Below, piece after piece: positions 57,962-64,000 of a DNA stretch of 64,000 bases; the first letter of the stretch is position 1; the number at the start of each line of letters is the position of its first letter. The translations under genes and the position numbers were made by a program. The notes beneath the pieces are model-generated. The model saw nothing but the letters and a program-made list of their open reading frames with translations. It ran no database searches and was not told the origin of the DNA. The DNA lies in contig NZ_JBFBCI010000014.1 of assembly GCF_040683095.1 (NCBI RefSeq), forward strand, positions 1-64,000, given 5' to 3'. The DNA is from Sphaerisporangium sp040683095 (GTDB lineage Bacteria; Actinomycetota; Actinomycetes; Streptosporangiales; Streptosporangiaceae).

Positions 57962-58681
57962 TCAGTGGTGGGCGGGCGCCGGCTCGCGGTCGTCGAGCTG
58001 CTCGCCGCCGCGGTCGGGGACGAAGCGGTATCCGACGTTGCGGACGGTGCCGATCAGCGACTCGTACTCGGCGCCGAGTTTGGCGCGAAGCCGCCGCACG
58101 TGGACGTCGACCGTGCGCGTGCCGCCGAAGTAGTCGTAGCCCCAGACCTCCTGCAGCAGCTGGGCGCGGGTGAAGACCCGGCCGGGGTGCTGCGCGAGGT
58201 ACTTGAGGAGCTCGAACTCCTTGAACGTGAGGTCCAGGGCGCGGTTGCGCAGGCGCGCGGTGTAGGTGGCCTCGTCGATCGACAGGTCGCCGCTGCGGAT
58301 CTCGTCCGGCACCTCTTCGGTGGCGGCGATCGAGAGCCTGCCGACCGCCAGCCGGAGCCGGGCCTCGACCTCCGCGGGACCCGCCGTGTCGAGCAGGACG
58401 TCGTCGGCCCCCCACTCGGCGGTCATCGCGGCCAGCCCGCCCTCGGTGACGATCACCATCAGCGGGCAGTCGACGCCGGTCGTGCGCAGGAGGCGGCAGA
58501 GGCTCTTCGCGTGGACGAGCTCCCTGCGCGCGTCGACCAGCACGGCGTCCGCCGGCGGGGCGTCGATGAGCGCGGAGGCCTCCGCGGGCGCGACGCGTAC
58601 GGAGTGGAGCAGCAGTCCGAGGGCGGGCAGGACCTCCGCCGAGGGTTCCAGAGCGTTGGTGAGCAAGAGCAGGTTACTCAC
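57962..58681 (-). CDS. glnR: GlnR, OmpR-type global nitrogen regulator
   Basis: An orphan OmpR-family regulator of 239 residues. The N-terminal MSNLLLLTNALEPSAEVLPA with LGLLLHSVRVAPAE is characteristic of GlnR; Asp50 of VLVDARREL is the conserved Asp, but typical phosphorylation-pocket residues are lacking, as in other GlnR proteins. The winged-helix domain is RALDLTFKEFELLKYLAQHP with GYDYFGGTRTVDVHVRRLRA. It controls nitrogen assimilation in Streptomyces and relatives, activating glnA and amtB. No sensor kinase is adjacent. The location next to mshD and a MoaD-like gene matches other actinomycetes. Confidence 0.93.
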   Translation of the reverse strand: MSNLLLLTNALEPSAEVLPALGLLLHSVRVAPAEASALIDAPPADAVLVDARRELVHAKSLCRLLRTTGVDCPLMVIVTEGGLAAMTAEWGADDVLLDTAGPAEVEARLRLAVGRLSIAATEEVPDEIRSGDLSIDEATYTARLRNRALDLTFKEFELLKYLAQHPGRVFTRAQLLQEVWGYDYFGGTRTVDVHVRRLRAKLGAEYESLIGTVRNVGYRFVPDRGGEQLDDREPAPAHH

Positions 58682-58994
58682 AGCACCTCCTAGTCCAGAG
58701 GCTGATCAGGGGGTGAGAGCGGCACGGCGACACAGTGGCGGCAGAGCTTCGCTCACTCACCGCATCGGCCTCCTCTCCGCGTTGTAACGGTGCTAGCCGT
58801 ACAAACACGTAAAGGACCCGGGGGCTACGTCGCCCAGGTCCCGTCAGTACGTGAGGATAGCCCACAGGAATCCGGCGTCCATAGCGGAGTCCGCAGGGTG
58901 AACAGTCCATCACGTGGGAAATAGCCGTAACCGCTCCCTCGCGGTGGGTGACGACCGCTCGTGCGGTACTCATGAGTAACACGGGAGGTGCCTG
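58682..58994. other. divergent promoter region glnR / moaD-like
   Basis: About 310 bp between divergent genes. I see no gene. It must hold both promoters; I could not identify a convincing GlnR box by eye. The G-rich stretch at 58812-58840 can fold into an imperfect hairpin (GGACC ... GGTCC). Confidence 0.45.
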
Positions 58995-59252
58995 GTGGCA
59001 AGGGGAATCGTGCGCTACTGGGCCGCGGCCAGGGCGGCCGCTGGGGTCGACGAGGAATCGTTCGAGGCGAATACTCTTGGGGATCTCGTGGCGAAAATCA
59101 CGCAGAAACATGGCAAATCCGACTTGCCGAGGGTTCTCGGACGATCGTCGTTCCTCGTCGACGGCCATCCGGCGGGCACCCGCGACCCGAGCACGGTCGA
59201 GTTGCCCGAGGGGGCCACGGTGGAGGTCCTGCCGCCCTTCGCCGGCGGCTGA
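58995..59252 (+). CDS. MoaD/ThiS-family small sulfur-carrier-like protein
   Basis: A protein of 85 residues with the beta-grasp fold: start ARGIVRYWAAARAAAGVDEE, middle TLGDLVAKITQKHG, and the end ATVEVLPPFAGG with the terminal Gly-Gly needed for adenylation and thiocarboxylation. It could carry sulfur for molybdopterin or another cofactor. GTG 58995 follows a strong GGGAGG. No MoaE or MoeB partner is adjacent, so the pathway is open. Confidence 0.85.
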   Translation: MARGIVRYWAAARAAAGVDEESFEANTLGDLVAKITQKHGKSDLPRVLGRSSFLVDGHPAGTRDPSTVELPEGATVEVLPPFAGG

Positions 59253-59330
59253 CGCCCGGACGTGGACGTGGGGTCGTGGCGCATGGCGTACGGCCGGGGG
59301 CCAATGGTGTGCGGTCGGGGCGAATACCGC

Positions 59331-59368
59331 CGAGCCTGCGTTTTGCGGTCGAGCCTGCGTTTTGCGGT
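59331..59368 (+). repeat. 19-bp tandem duplication
   Basis: CGAGCCTGCGTTTTGCGGT is present twice back to back (59331-59349 and 59350-59368) in the short intergenic region before the lipid-binding protein gene. Confidence 0.9.
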
Positions 59369-59433
59369 GATAACGCGGGGGAGTAGGTCGGCGCGGTTAG
59401 TCTGGATCACAGGCGGACCCCCGGAGGAGTCGG

Positions 59434-60111
59434 ATGCGCAAGCTCGTCGTGTTCCTCGTCCTGCTCGGAATCCTCCTGGCCGTCCTGGACCGCGTCGCCG
59501 TGGCAGGGGTCGAGAAGGAGGTCGCCCGCCAGGTCGCCGCGCGGTACGACCTGTCCTCGCCGCCCACCGTCACGGTCGAGGGCATCCCGTTCCTGACCCA
59601 GGCCGTCTCCGGGCGGTACGAGGAGATCCAGGTGCACATCGGGAAGATGACGACGCCCGACGGTGTCAAGCTCTCCCGCATCGACGCCGTCCTGCACGGG
59701 GTGAACGCCCCGCTCATGGACCTGATCCAGAACTCCGCGACCGCCGACATCCGCGCCGACAAGGTGACGGGCACCATCGTGATCTCCCGCGAGACCCTGG
59801 ACGCGCGGGTGCCGCGCGGGCTGAAGCTGCACGGCAACGGTGACAACTCGCTGACGGTCAGCGGCAACGTCACGGTCGCGGGCATCTCCGTCCCGGTCTC
59901 GGCGCGGCTGAAGATCCAGATCGTCCCCGGCGGCGTGCGGCTCACCCCGTCCGATGTCAACGGCATCCAGGTGCCCGACGCCGCCAAGGTGCTGGGCTTC
60001 ACCGTCCCGATCAAGGATCTGCCGCTGAACCTGCACATCCAGAGCGTCCGGACCACGGCCGAGGGTCTGCAGGTCCAAGGGCTCGGCAGGGACGTGCCCC
60101 TGCGTGCCTGA
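59434..60111 (+). CDS. LmeA-like (DUF2993) phospholipid-binding protein
   Basis: A protein of 225 residues with an N-terminal signal or anchor helix (LVVFLVLLGILLAVLDRVAV) and the DUF2993 domain: VEGIPFLTQAVSGRYEEIQV near residue 50 is the family signature, and a repeated beta-structure follows. The mycobacterial member LmeA binds phosphoinositides in the periplasm. GGAGG lies eight bases before ATG 59434. The sigma-factor gene overlaps its end, so they may be one transcript. Confidence 0.85.
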   Translation: MRKLVVFLVLLGILLAVLDRVAVAGVEKEVARQVAARYDLSSPPTVTVEGIPFLTQAVSGRYEEIQVHIGKMTTPDGVKLSRIDAVLHGVNAPLMDLIQNSATADIRADKVTGTIVISRETLDARVPRGLKLHGNGDNSLTVSGNVTVAGISVPVSARLKIQIVPGGVRLTPSDVNGIQVPDAAKVLGFTVPIKDLPLNLHIQSVRTTAEGLQVQGLGRDVPLRA

Positions 60112-60655
60112 ACCGGAACGCGCGGTCGTACGTCTTGAGGATGTGAGTCCCGCCGGAACCGCCGACGAGCAGTTGATCCGCAGCCTTTTCGACGAGCACG
60201 CGGGGTCACTCTATGGGTACGTGTTGCGATTGACGGGCGATCCGGGCAAGGCGGAGGACGTGGTACAGGAGACGCTTTTGCGGGCGTGGAAGCATCCTGA
60301 CGTGCTGGCCGACCGGCCCATACGCGCGTGGTTGTTCACGGTGGCCCGCAATCTCGTCGTCGATCATCACCGCGCCCGCAAGTCCCGCCCGCAGGAGACC
60401 TCGGACGAGGCCCTCGCCGTGCTGCCCGCCGAGGACGAACTGGAGCGCGCCGTGGAGTCCTGGGGCGTCGCCGACGCCATCGCGGCCCTGCGTCCGGAGC
60501 ATCGCGCGGTGCTGATGGAGACGTACTACCGGGGCAGGTCGGTCAAGGAGGCCGCCGAGGTGCTGGGCATCCCGCCCGGCACGGTCAAGTCGCGCACGTA
60601 CTACGCGCTTCGCGCGCTGAAGCTGGCGCTGGAGGAGCGGGGACTGGCGCCATGA
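60104..60655 (+). CDS. ECF RNA polymerase sigma factor
   Basis: A 183-residue ECF sigma factor. Region 2 is LFDEHAGSLYGYVLRLTGDP with AEDVVQETLLRAWKHPD and RAWLFTVARNLVVDHHRARK; region 4 is LRPEHRAVLMETYYRGRSVK with EAAEVLGIPPGTVKSRTYYA. The following gene, overlapping as ATGA, is its zinc anti-sigma factor. This SigL/RslA-like pair should respond to envelope or redox stress. Start GTG 60104 overlaps the previous gene; GTG 60143, 13 codons in, is an alternative that fits the usual length better. Confidence 0.9.
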   Translation: MPEPERAVVRLEDVSPAGTADEQLIRSLFDEHAGSLYGYVLRLTGDPGKAEDVVQETLLRAWKHPDVLADRPIRAWLFTVARNLVVDHHRARKSRPQETSDEALAVLPAEDELERAVESWGVADAIAALRPEHRAVLMETYYRGRSVKEAAEVLGIPPGTVKSRTYYALRALKLALEERGLAP

Positions 60656-61476
60656 GCAGTGGTTGTGAGGACGTACGGATGTCGCTCGGGGCGCACATGC
60701 TGGGAGCCCTAGACGCGGACGAGGCCGCCCGGGTCGAGACCCATATGGAGACTTGTCCGGAATGTCGGGCAGAGTTCGAGGAGCTCAGCGGGCTGAGCGC
60801 GCTGCTCTCGCGCGTCTCGGAGGAGGACGTCGAGCAGGTCGCCAGCCCGCCCACGGCCGTGCTGGACCGCCTGATCGCCGCCTCCGCCCGGCGCCGCCGG
60901 GTCAACAGGCTCCTCATGGGCCTCGCGGCCACGGTCGGCGCGATCGTGGTGGGCGGCGCGGCGTGGATGTTCGTGCAGGACGGTACGGGGGCGCGGACCA
61001 ACACCGCGGCCACCGCTCCGGCGGCCGGTTTGGCGAGTGCTGAGGGCGTTTCGCCGCAGTTCAACAAGGACGCCCCGGGTTCGAGCGGCGGGAACGACCT
61101 GGTGGCGCCCTCGCCCGGTCCGTCGGACGCCGCCTCCGACCCGTCGCGGATCATGCTGGCGCCCGTGCCGCTCATCGCGAGGAACAACGGCGTCGAGGCG
61201 CGCATCACGCCCGTCCAGAGCGGCGGAGGCACCGCCCTGGACATCAGCATCTCCGGGGTGACCCGGGGCACCTCGTGCCGGGTGATCGCGGTCGCCCTCG
61301 ACGGCGCCGAGTCCCCGGCGGGGAGCTGGACGATCGACGCCGCCGACTACCCCCGCGGCGGGACCGCGACCGCCACGTTCACCGCGCACACCGAGCTCAG
61401 CATGGACCGCATCAAGAGGTTCGAGTTCCGCACCGAGACCGGCCGCGTGCTGGTGTCGGTCCCCAACAACCACTGA
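60652..61476 (+). CDS. zinc anti-sigma factor, membrane-anchored
   Basis: A protein of 274 residues. The N-terminal ZAS domain has the His31-x3-Cys35-x2-Cys38 motif (HMETCPEC) that holds the sigma factor and may sense thiol oxidation. One membrane helix lies at about 84-108 (LLMGLAATVGAIVVGGAAWM). The outer part has an Ala/Pro/Ser-rich linker and a beta-sandwich-like C-terminal domain (EARITPVQSGGGTALDISIS). ATG 60652 overlaps the sigma stop. It binds the sigma factor encoded just upstream. Confidence 0.9.
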   Translation: MSSGCEDVRMSLGAHMLGALDADEAARVETHMETCPECRAEFEELSGLSALLSRVSEEDVEQVASPPTAVLDRLIAASARRRRVNRLLMGLAATVGAIVVGGAAWMFVQDGTGARTNTAATAPAAGLASAEGVSPQFNKDAPGSSGGNDLVAPSPGPSDAASDPSRIMLAPVPLIARNNGVEARITPVQSGGGTALDISISGVTRGTSCRVIAVALDGAESPAGSWTIDAADYPRGGTATATFTAHTELSMDRIKRFEFRTETGRVLVSVPNNH

Positions 61477-61506
61477 TCGGCGTCCCGTCGTGTCCGGGGG
61501 ACGGGA

Positions 61507-61989
61507 ATGGCACGGGCGGGGCGCGTGTTGTGGGTGGCGATGACAGGACTGGTGGTGCTGTGCGCCACGCTCGCCGCGGGCCTCCTCGCCGGGGTGGTGA
61601 TGAAGGCCCGCGGCGGGCGCGTGCGCGACGCGACGAGGAAGAGGAAGGGCATGGACGACACGTCCGTCATGGCGGCCGGCGATCTCGGCCACGACCTCGG
61701 CGCGAGCGCCACGCTCGTCCAGTTCTCCACCGCTTTCTGCCAGCCCTGCCGGGCGACCCGTCGCATCCTGTCGGAGGTGTCCGGCATGGTGGACGGGGTG
61801 CGGCACGTCGAGATCGACGCCGAGTCCCGGCTCGACCTGGTGCGCCGCTTCGACGTCATGCGCACGCCGACCGTCCTGGTCCTCGACCGCGACGGCCGGG
61901 TGGTCAAGAAGGCCTCCGGCCAGCCCCGCAAGGCGGATGTGATCGCCGCGCTGGGTTTCATGACATCTCATGAAACGGACGGGACGTGA
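61507..61989 (+). CDS. membrane-anchored thioredoxin-family protein
   Basis: A protein of 160 residues. An N-terminal helix (VLWVAMTGLVVLCATLAAGL) is followed by a basic linker and a thioredoxin domain: TLVQFSTAFCQPCRATRRIL with Cys78-x-x-Cys81, and the cis-Pro loop FDVMRTPTVLVLDRDG. GGGGGACGGGA precedes ATG 61507. Which side of the membrane the domain faces is uncertain: the Arg/Lys-rich linker after the helix would favour a cytoplasmic domain. It lies just before the sulfur operon promoter. Confidence 0.85.
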   Translation: MARAGRVLWVAMTGLVVLCATLAAGLLAGVVMKARGGRVRDATRKRKGMDDTSVMAAGDLGHDLGASATLVQFSTAFCQPCRATRRILSEVSGMVDGVRHVEIDAESRLDLVRRFDVMRTPTVLVLDRDGRVVKKASGQPRKADVIAALGFMTSHETDGT

Positions 61990-62014
61990 CAGATGGCAAG
62001 ACGGCGGGTACTGT
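61986..62014 (+). promoter_or_regulatory. promoter of the sulfur operon leader
   Basis: GTGACA (61986-61991), a 17-base spacer and TACTGT (62009-62014). The expected transcription start coincides with the leader peptide ATG at 62022, so the mRNA would be leaderless. Confidence 0.6.
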
Positions 62015-62021
62015 CGTGGGC

Positions 62022-62105
62022 ATGACATCCTCGACAGAGCTGCTGACCAAGCGGCGCGCGGTTGATTTTTGCCGCGTAGCCACCGCGCTCTGTCGTATGG
62101 CCTGA
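62022..62105 (+). CDS. Cys-containing leader peptide of the sulfur operon
   Basis: A 27-residue frame, with RRAVDFCRVATALCR near its end; Cys17 and Cys24 are the notable residues. Short peptides with RR-x-D-x-C-R-V-x-x-x-L-C-R near the end are a recognised family of actinobacterial leader peptides placed before sulfur-assimilation genes; in mycobacteria such peptides act by cysteine-responsive attenuation. Here it lies 87 bases before the DUF4395-rhodanese operon. Ribosome stalling at the Cys codons when cysteine is short would raise expression; that part is inferred. Confidence 0.75.
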   Translation: MTSSTELLTKRRAVDFCRVATALCRMA

Positions 62106-62192
62106 GGGCGATCTCGCGGCCCATTCCGCCGCACCGATCTGAATAGTGCCCGATCACGCGTTTCCGGCACGAACCTTCAGGAGCTCCTCGCC

Positions 62193-62606
62193 ATGCAGCA
62201 GGTAGATCCAAGAAGCACGCGGTTCGCCGCGGCCGTCACGACGCTCATCCTGGCGCTGGTCCTGCTCACGGGCAACGTCTGGGTGCTGCTCGCCCAGGCG
62301 GTGGTCTTCGCCCTGGGACTGGCCGGTGCCCCGCCATACGGGTTGCTTTTCAGACGGTTCGTGCGGCCGAGGCTCGGCCCGCCGGCAGAGATGGAAGACG
62401 CCGCCCCGCCCCGCTTCTCGCAGGGTGTGGGCCTGATCTTCGCTCTCGCCGGAGTGCTCGGCTTCGCCGCACAGATCACACCGCTCGCGCTCGGCGCGAC
62501 CGCCGCGGCTTTGCTGGCCGCCTTCCTGAACGCCGCCTTCGGCTACTGCCTGGGCTGCGAAATGTACTTGATCATCCGCCGTCTAATGCCCGCCGCAACC
62601 CGATAA
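62193..62606 (+). CDS. DUF4395 membrane protein
   Basis: A protein of 137 residues with about four membrane helices and the DUF4395 pattern: an N-terminal DPRSTRFAAAVTTLILALVL and a C-terminal FGYCLGCEMYLIIRRL with a Cys-x-x-Cys motif at the membrane. The family is found next to thioredoxin and sulfurtransferase genes and probably works in sulfur or disulfide transfer. AGGAG lies upstream of ATG 62193. First structural gene after the leader. Confidence 0.85.
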   Translation: MQQVDPRSTRFAAAVTTLILALVLLTGNVWVLLAQAVVFALGLAGAPPYGLLFRRFVRPRLGPPAEMEDAAPPRFSQGVGLIFALAGVLGFAAQITPLALGATAAALLAAFLNAAFGYCLGCEMYLIIRRLMPAATR

Positions 62607-62620
62607 CGGGAGGTTCCCTA

Positions 62621-63460
62621 ATGAGCCGCTCCGCCGTACTGGTGGACGCCGACTGGGTCGAGGCCAACCTCGACACCCCTGGTGTCGTGCTCGTCGAAGT
62701 CGACGAGGACGCCAGCGCCTATGACAAGGGCCACATCCGTGGCGCCGTGAAGATCGACTGGAAGAAGGATCTGCAGGACCCGGTCCGCCGCGACTTCGTG
62801 GACCGTGAGGGCTTCCAGGCCCTTCTCTCGGCTCGGGGCATCGGCAACGACGACACCGTGGTCCTCTACGGTGGCAACAACAACTGGTTCGCCGCCTACG
62901 CGTACTGGTACTTCAAGCTCTACGGCCACGAGAACGTCCGCCTGCTCGACGGCGGCCGCAAGAAGTGGGAGCTGGACTCCCGCGAGCTGGCCACCGAGGT
63001 GCCGTCCCGTCCCGAGACGCAGTACGTCGCCAAGGACCAGGACCACTCGCTGCGCGCCTTCCGCGACGACGTCGTGGCCGCGATCGGCAAGCTGAACCTG
63101 GTCGACGTCCGCTCGCCGGACGAGTTCACCGGCAAGCTCCTCGCCCCGGCCCACCTTCCGCAGGAGGCCGCGCAGCGTGGCGGGCACATCCCCACCGCGC
63201 GCAACATCCCGTGGTCCAAGGCCGCCAACGACGACGGAACGTTCCGGTCGGACGACGAGCTCCGCACGCTGTACAGCGAGGCCGGCGTCGACTTCGGCAA
63301 GGACACCATCGCCTACTGCCGCATCGGTGAGCGTTCCGCGCACACCTGGTTCGTCCTGCACGAGATCCTCGGCCAGGCGAACGTCAAGAACTACGACGGT
63401 TCGTGGACCGAATACGGCTCGCTCGTGGGCGTGCCGATCGAGCTGGGGGAGGCCCGCTGA
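62621..63460 (+). CDS. thiosulfate sulfurtransferase (rhodanese)
   Basis: A tandem-domain rhodanese of 279 residues, similar to mycobacterial CysA2/SseA, passing sulfur from thiosulfate to cyanide or a thiol acceptor. The inactive N-terminal domain has VLVDADWVEANLDTPGVVLV; the C-terminal domain holds the active site YCRIGERSAHTWFVL with Cys233. GGGAGG precedes ATG 62621. The stop overlaps the DUF1416 start, a pairing (cysA-sseC) found throughout actinobacteria. Confidence 0.93.
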   Translation: MSRSAVLVDADWVEANLDTPGVVLVEVDEDASAYDKGHIRGAVKIDWKKDLQDPVRRDFVDREGFQALLSARGIGNDDTVVLYGGNNNWFAAYAYWYFKLYGHENVRLLDGGRKKWELDSRELATEVPSRPETQYVAKDQDHSLRAFRDDVVAAIGKLNLVDVRSPDEFTGKLLAPAHLPQEAAQRGGHIPTARNIPWSKAANDDGTFRSDDELRTLYSEAGVDFGKDTIAYCRIGERSAHTWFVLHEILGQANVKNYDGSWTEYGSLVGVPIELGEAR

Positions 63461-63762
63461 TGACCACCATCCAGGGATGCGCCGCGCCGGAGCAGACCAT
63501 CGCGCTGCCCGCGGGGATCGACCTGGCGAGCCAGGCCGTGATCCAGGGCGTCGTGACCGGCGCCGGCACCGCCTACGCCCGCCTGCTGGACCACTCCGGT
63601 GAGTTCACCGGTGAGGTCGTGGTGTCCGACGAGGGCATCTTCCGCTTCTTCGCCGCTCCTGGCTCCTGGACCGTCCGCATCATCGCGGGCGGCGGATTCA
63701 CCAAGGACATCCCGGTGGAGGCCCGCCTCGGCGAGGTCTCCCAGCTCCAGGTCGCCGTCTGA
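63460..63762 (+). CDS. DUF1416 (SseC-type) protein
   Basis: A protein of 100 residues of the DUF1416 family. It starts MTTIQGCAAPEQTI, then has VIQGVVTGAGTAYARLLDHS and FRFFAAPGSWTVRIIAGGG, a small beta-sandwich. The family always accompanies actinobacterial rhodaneses (SseC in mycobacteria) and is thought to help sulfur transfer; its biochemistry is unknown. ATG 63460 overlaps the rhodanese stop (TGATG). A strong terminator follows. Confidence 0.9.
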   Translation: MTTIQGCAAPEQTIALPAGIDLASQAVIQGVVTGAGTAYARLLDHSGEFTGEVVVSDEGIFRFFAAPGSWTVRIIAGGGFTKDIPVEARLGEVSQLQVAV

Positions 63763-63780
63763 CCCGCTGAACCCAACGAA

Positions 63781-63816
63781 AAGGCCGGTGTCCCCGCGTG
63801 GGGGACGCCGGCCTTT
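63781..63816 (+). terminator. terminator of the sulfur operon
   Basis: AAGGCCGGTGTCCCC (63781-63795) pairs with GGGGACGCCGGCCTT (63801-63815), one wobble, 5-base loop, ending in TTT. It lies 18 bases after the DUF1416 stop. Confidence 0.8.
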
Positions 63817-63953
63817 CGCGTGTCGGGTGGCGTGGAGGAGCGCCGGCCCCGCCCGGCCGTCCGGGAAACGCGGCCGCCGGACGTCCGTTTCGGCGCCCTT
63901 GAAATAGGCCCGCGCTTCGCCTGATGCTGCTGCGGGTTCCGGGAGGCCGTCGA

Positions 63954-63959
63954 TAGGAT
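63954..63959 (+). promoter_or_regulatory. -10 box of the gene at the right edge
   Basis: TAGGAT lies seven bases before ATG 63967 without a ribosome site between them, the geometry of a leaderless transcript. A good -35 box was not seen. Confidence 0.45.
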
Positions 63960-63966
63960 GCACCGG

Positions 63967-64000
63967 ATGTCCGAATCCCTCCGTACGCAGAGCACCCCCG
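63967..64000 (+). CDS. start of a gene cut by the window end
   Basis: Only 11 codons are visible: MSESLRTQSTP. The ATG sits seven bases after a TAGGAT -10 box. Nothing can be said of the function. Confidence 0.4.
   Translation, partial: MSESLRTQSTP

Noticed and set aside
58682..58994. GlnR autoregulatory box
   Set aside because: No convincing match to the gTnAc-n6-GaAAc pattern by eye.

Overview
The window is about 70% GC, and coding strands show the strong G/C third-position bias of a filamentous actinomycete. The gene content agrees: mycothiol synthase, GlnR, several F420-type oxidoreductases, a bacterial-type GH18 chitinase, leaderless genes and a Cys-containing sulfur leader peptide. 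An actinomycete of the Streptosporangiales or a related order fits best. I cannot name a genus from this sequence.

Left part (1-9.5 kb). A methyltransferase and a macrolide-type glycosyltransferase are divergent. Two small conserved genes follow, then a complete minus-strand sugar operon: lipoprotein binding protein, two ABC permeases, GH13 alpha-glucosidase and LacI regulator. These genes overlap by 1-4 bases, and an 18-bp perfect palindrome sits in front of the operon as the likely LacI operator.

9.6-15 kb is a scrap-yard of transferred DNA. It holds gene fragments, a foreign gene of about 50% GC for a membrane-embedded alpha/beta hydrolase with its own palindromic operator, a mannitol-type dehydrogenase behind a truncated sugar permease, a broken IS30 transposase and an orphan MerR-type promoter.

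15-41 kb is mostly ordinary chromosome: PPOX oxidoreductase, chitinase with promoter and operator, HIT protein, Zn alcohol dehydrogenase, KimA-like transporter, aldose epimerase, secreted Xaa-Pro dipeptidyl-peptidase, RecQ, TauE exporter, RNase HII, luciferase-like oxidoreductases, multicopper oxidase, methyltransferases and hydrolases. Interrupting it is an IS200/IS605 remnant with an intact TnpB and a hairpin-rich putative omega-RNA, fused to the 3' end of an aspartyl-tRNA synthetase gene.

41.3-52.3 kb is an integration hot spot at tRNA-Gly(CCC). The tRNA lies at the right edge, and three further copies of its 3' half (about 43 bp) lie at 41.35, 46.96 and 48.50 kb. They delimit three tandem accessory segments. 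Segment A has a secreted SGNH hydrolase, a GT-C membrane glycosyltransferase, an IS3 remnant, a Tat-exported carbonic anhydrase and an integrase remnant. Segment B has a HigBA toxin-antitoxin pair. Segment C has an EACC1-like protein plus a membrane-anchored caspase-like protease and a second integrase remnant. The EACC1-caspase pair is the best candidate here for an under-described conflict or cell-suicide system. A VapBC pair with a frameshifted toxin lies just outside the left boundary.

52.3-64 kb is core genome: dcd, DUF47-Pit phosphate transport, mshD, secreted 5'-nucleotidase, glnR, a MoaD-like protein, an LmeA-like lipid-binding protein, ECF sigma and anti-sigma, a membrane thioredoxin, then a sulfur operon (DUF4395, rhodanese, DUF1416) preceded by a 27-residue leader peptide. 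A new gene starts at the right edge.
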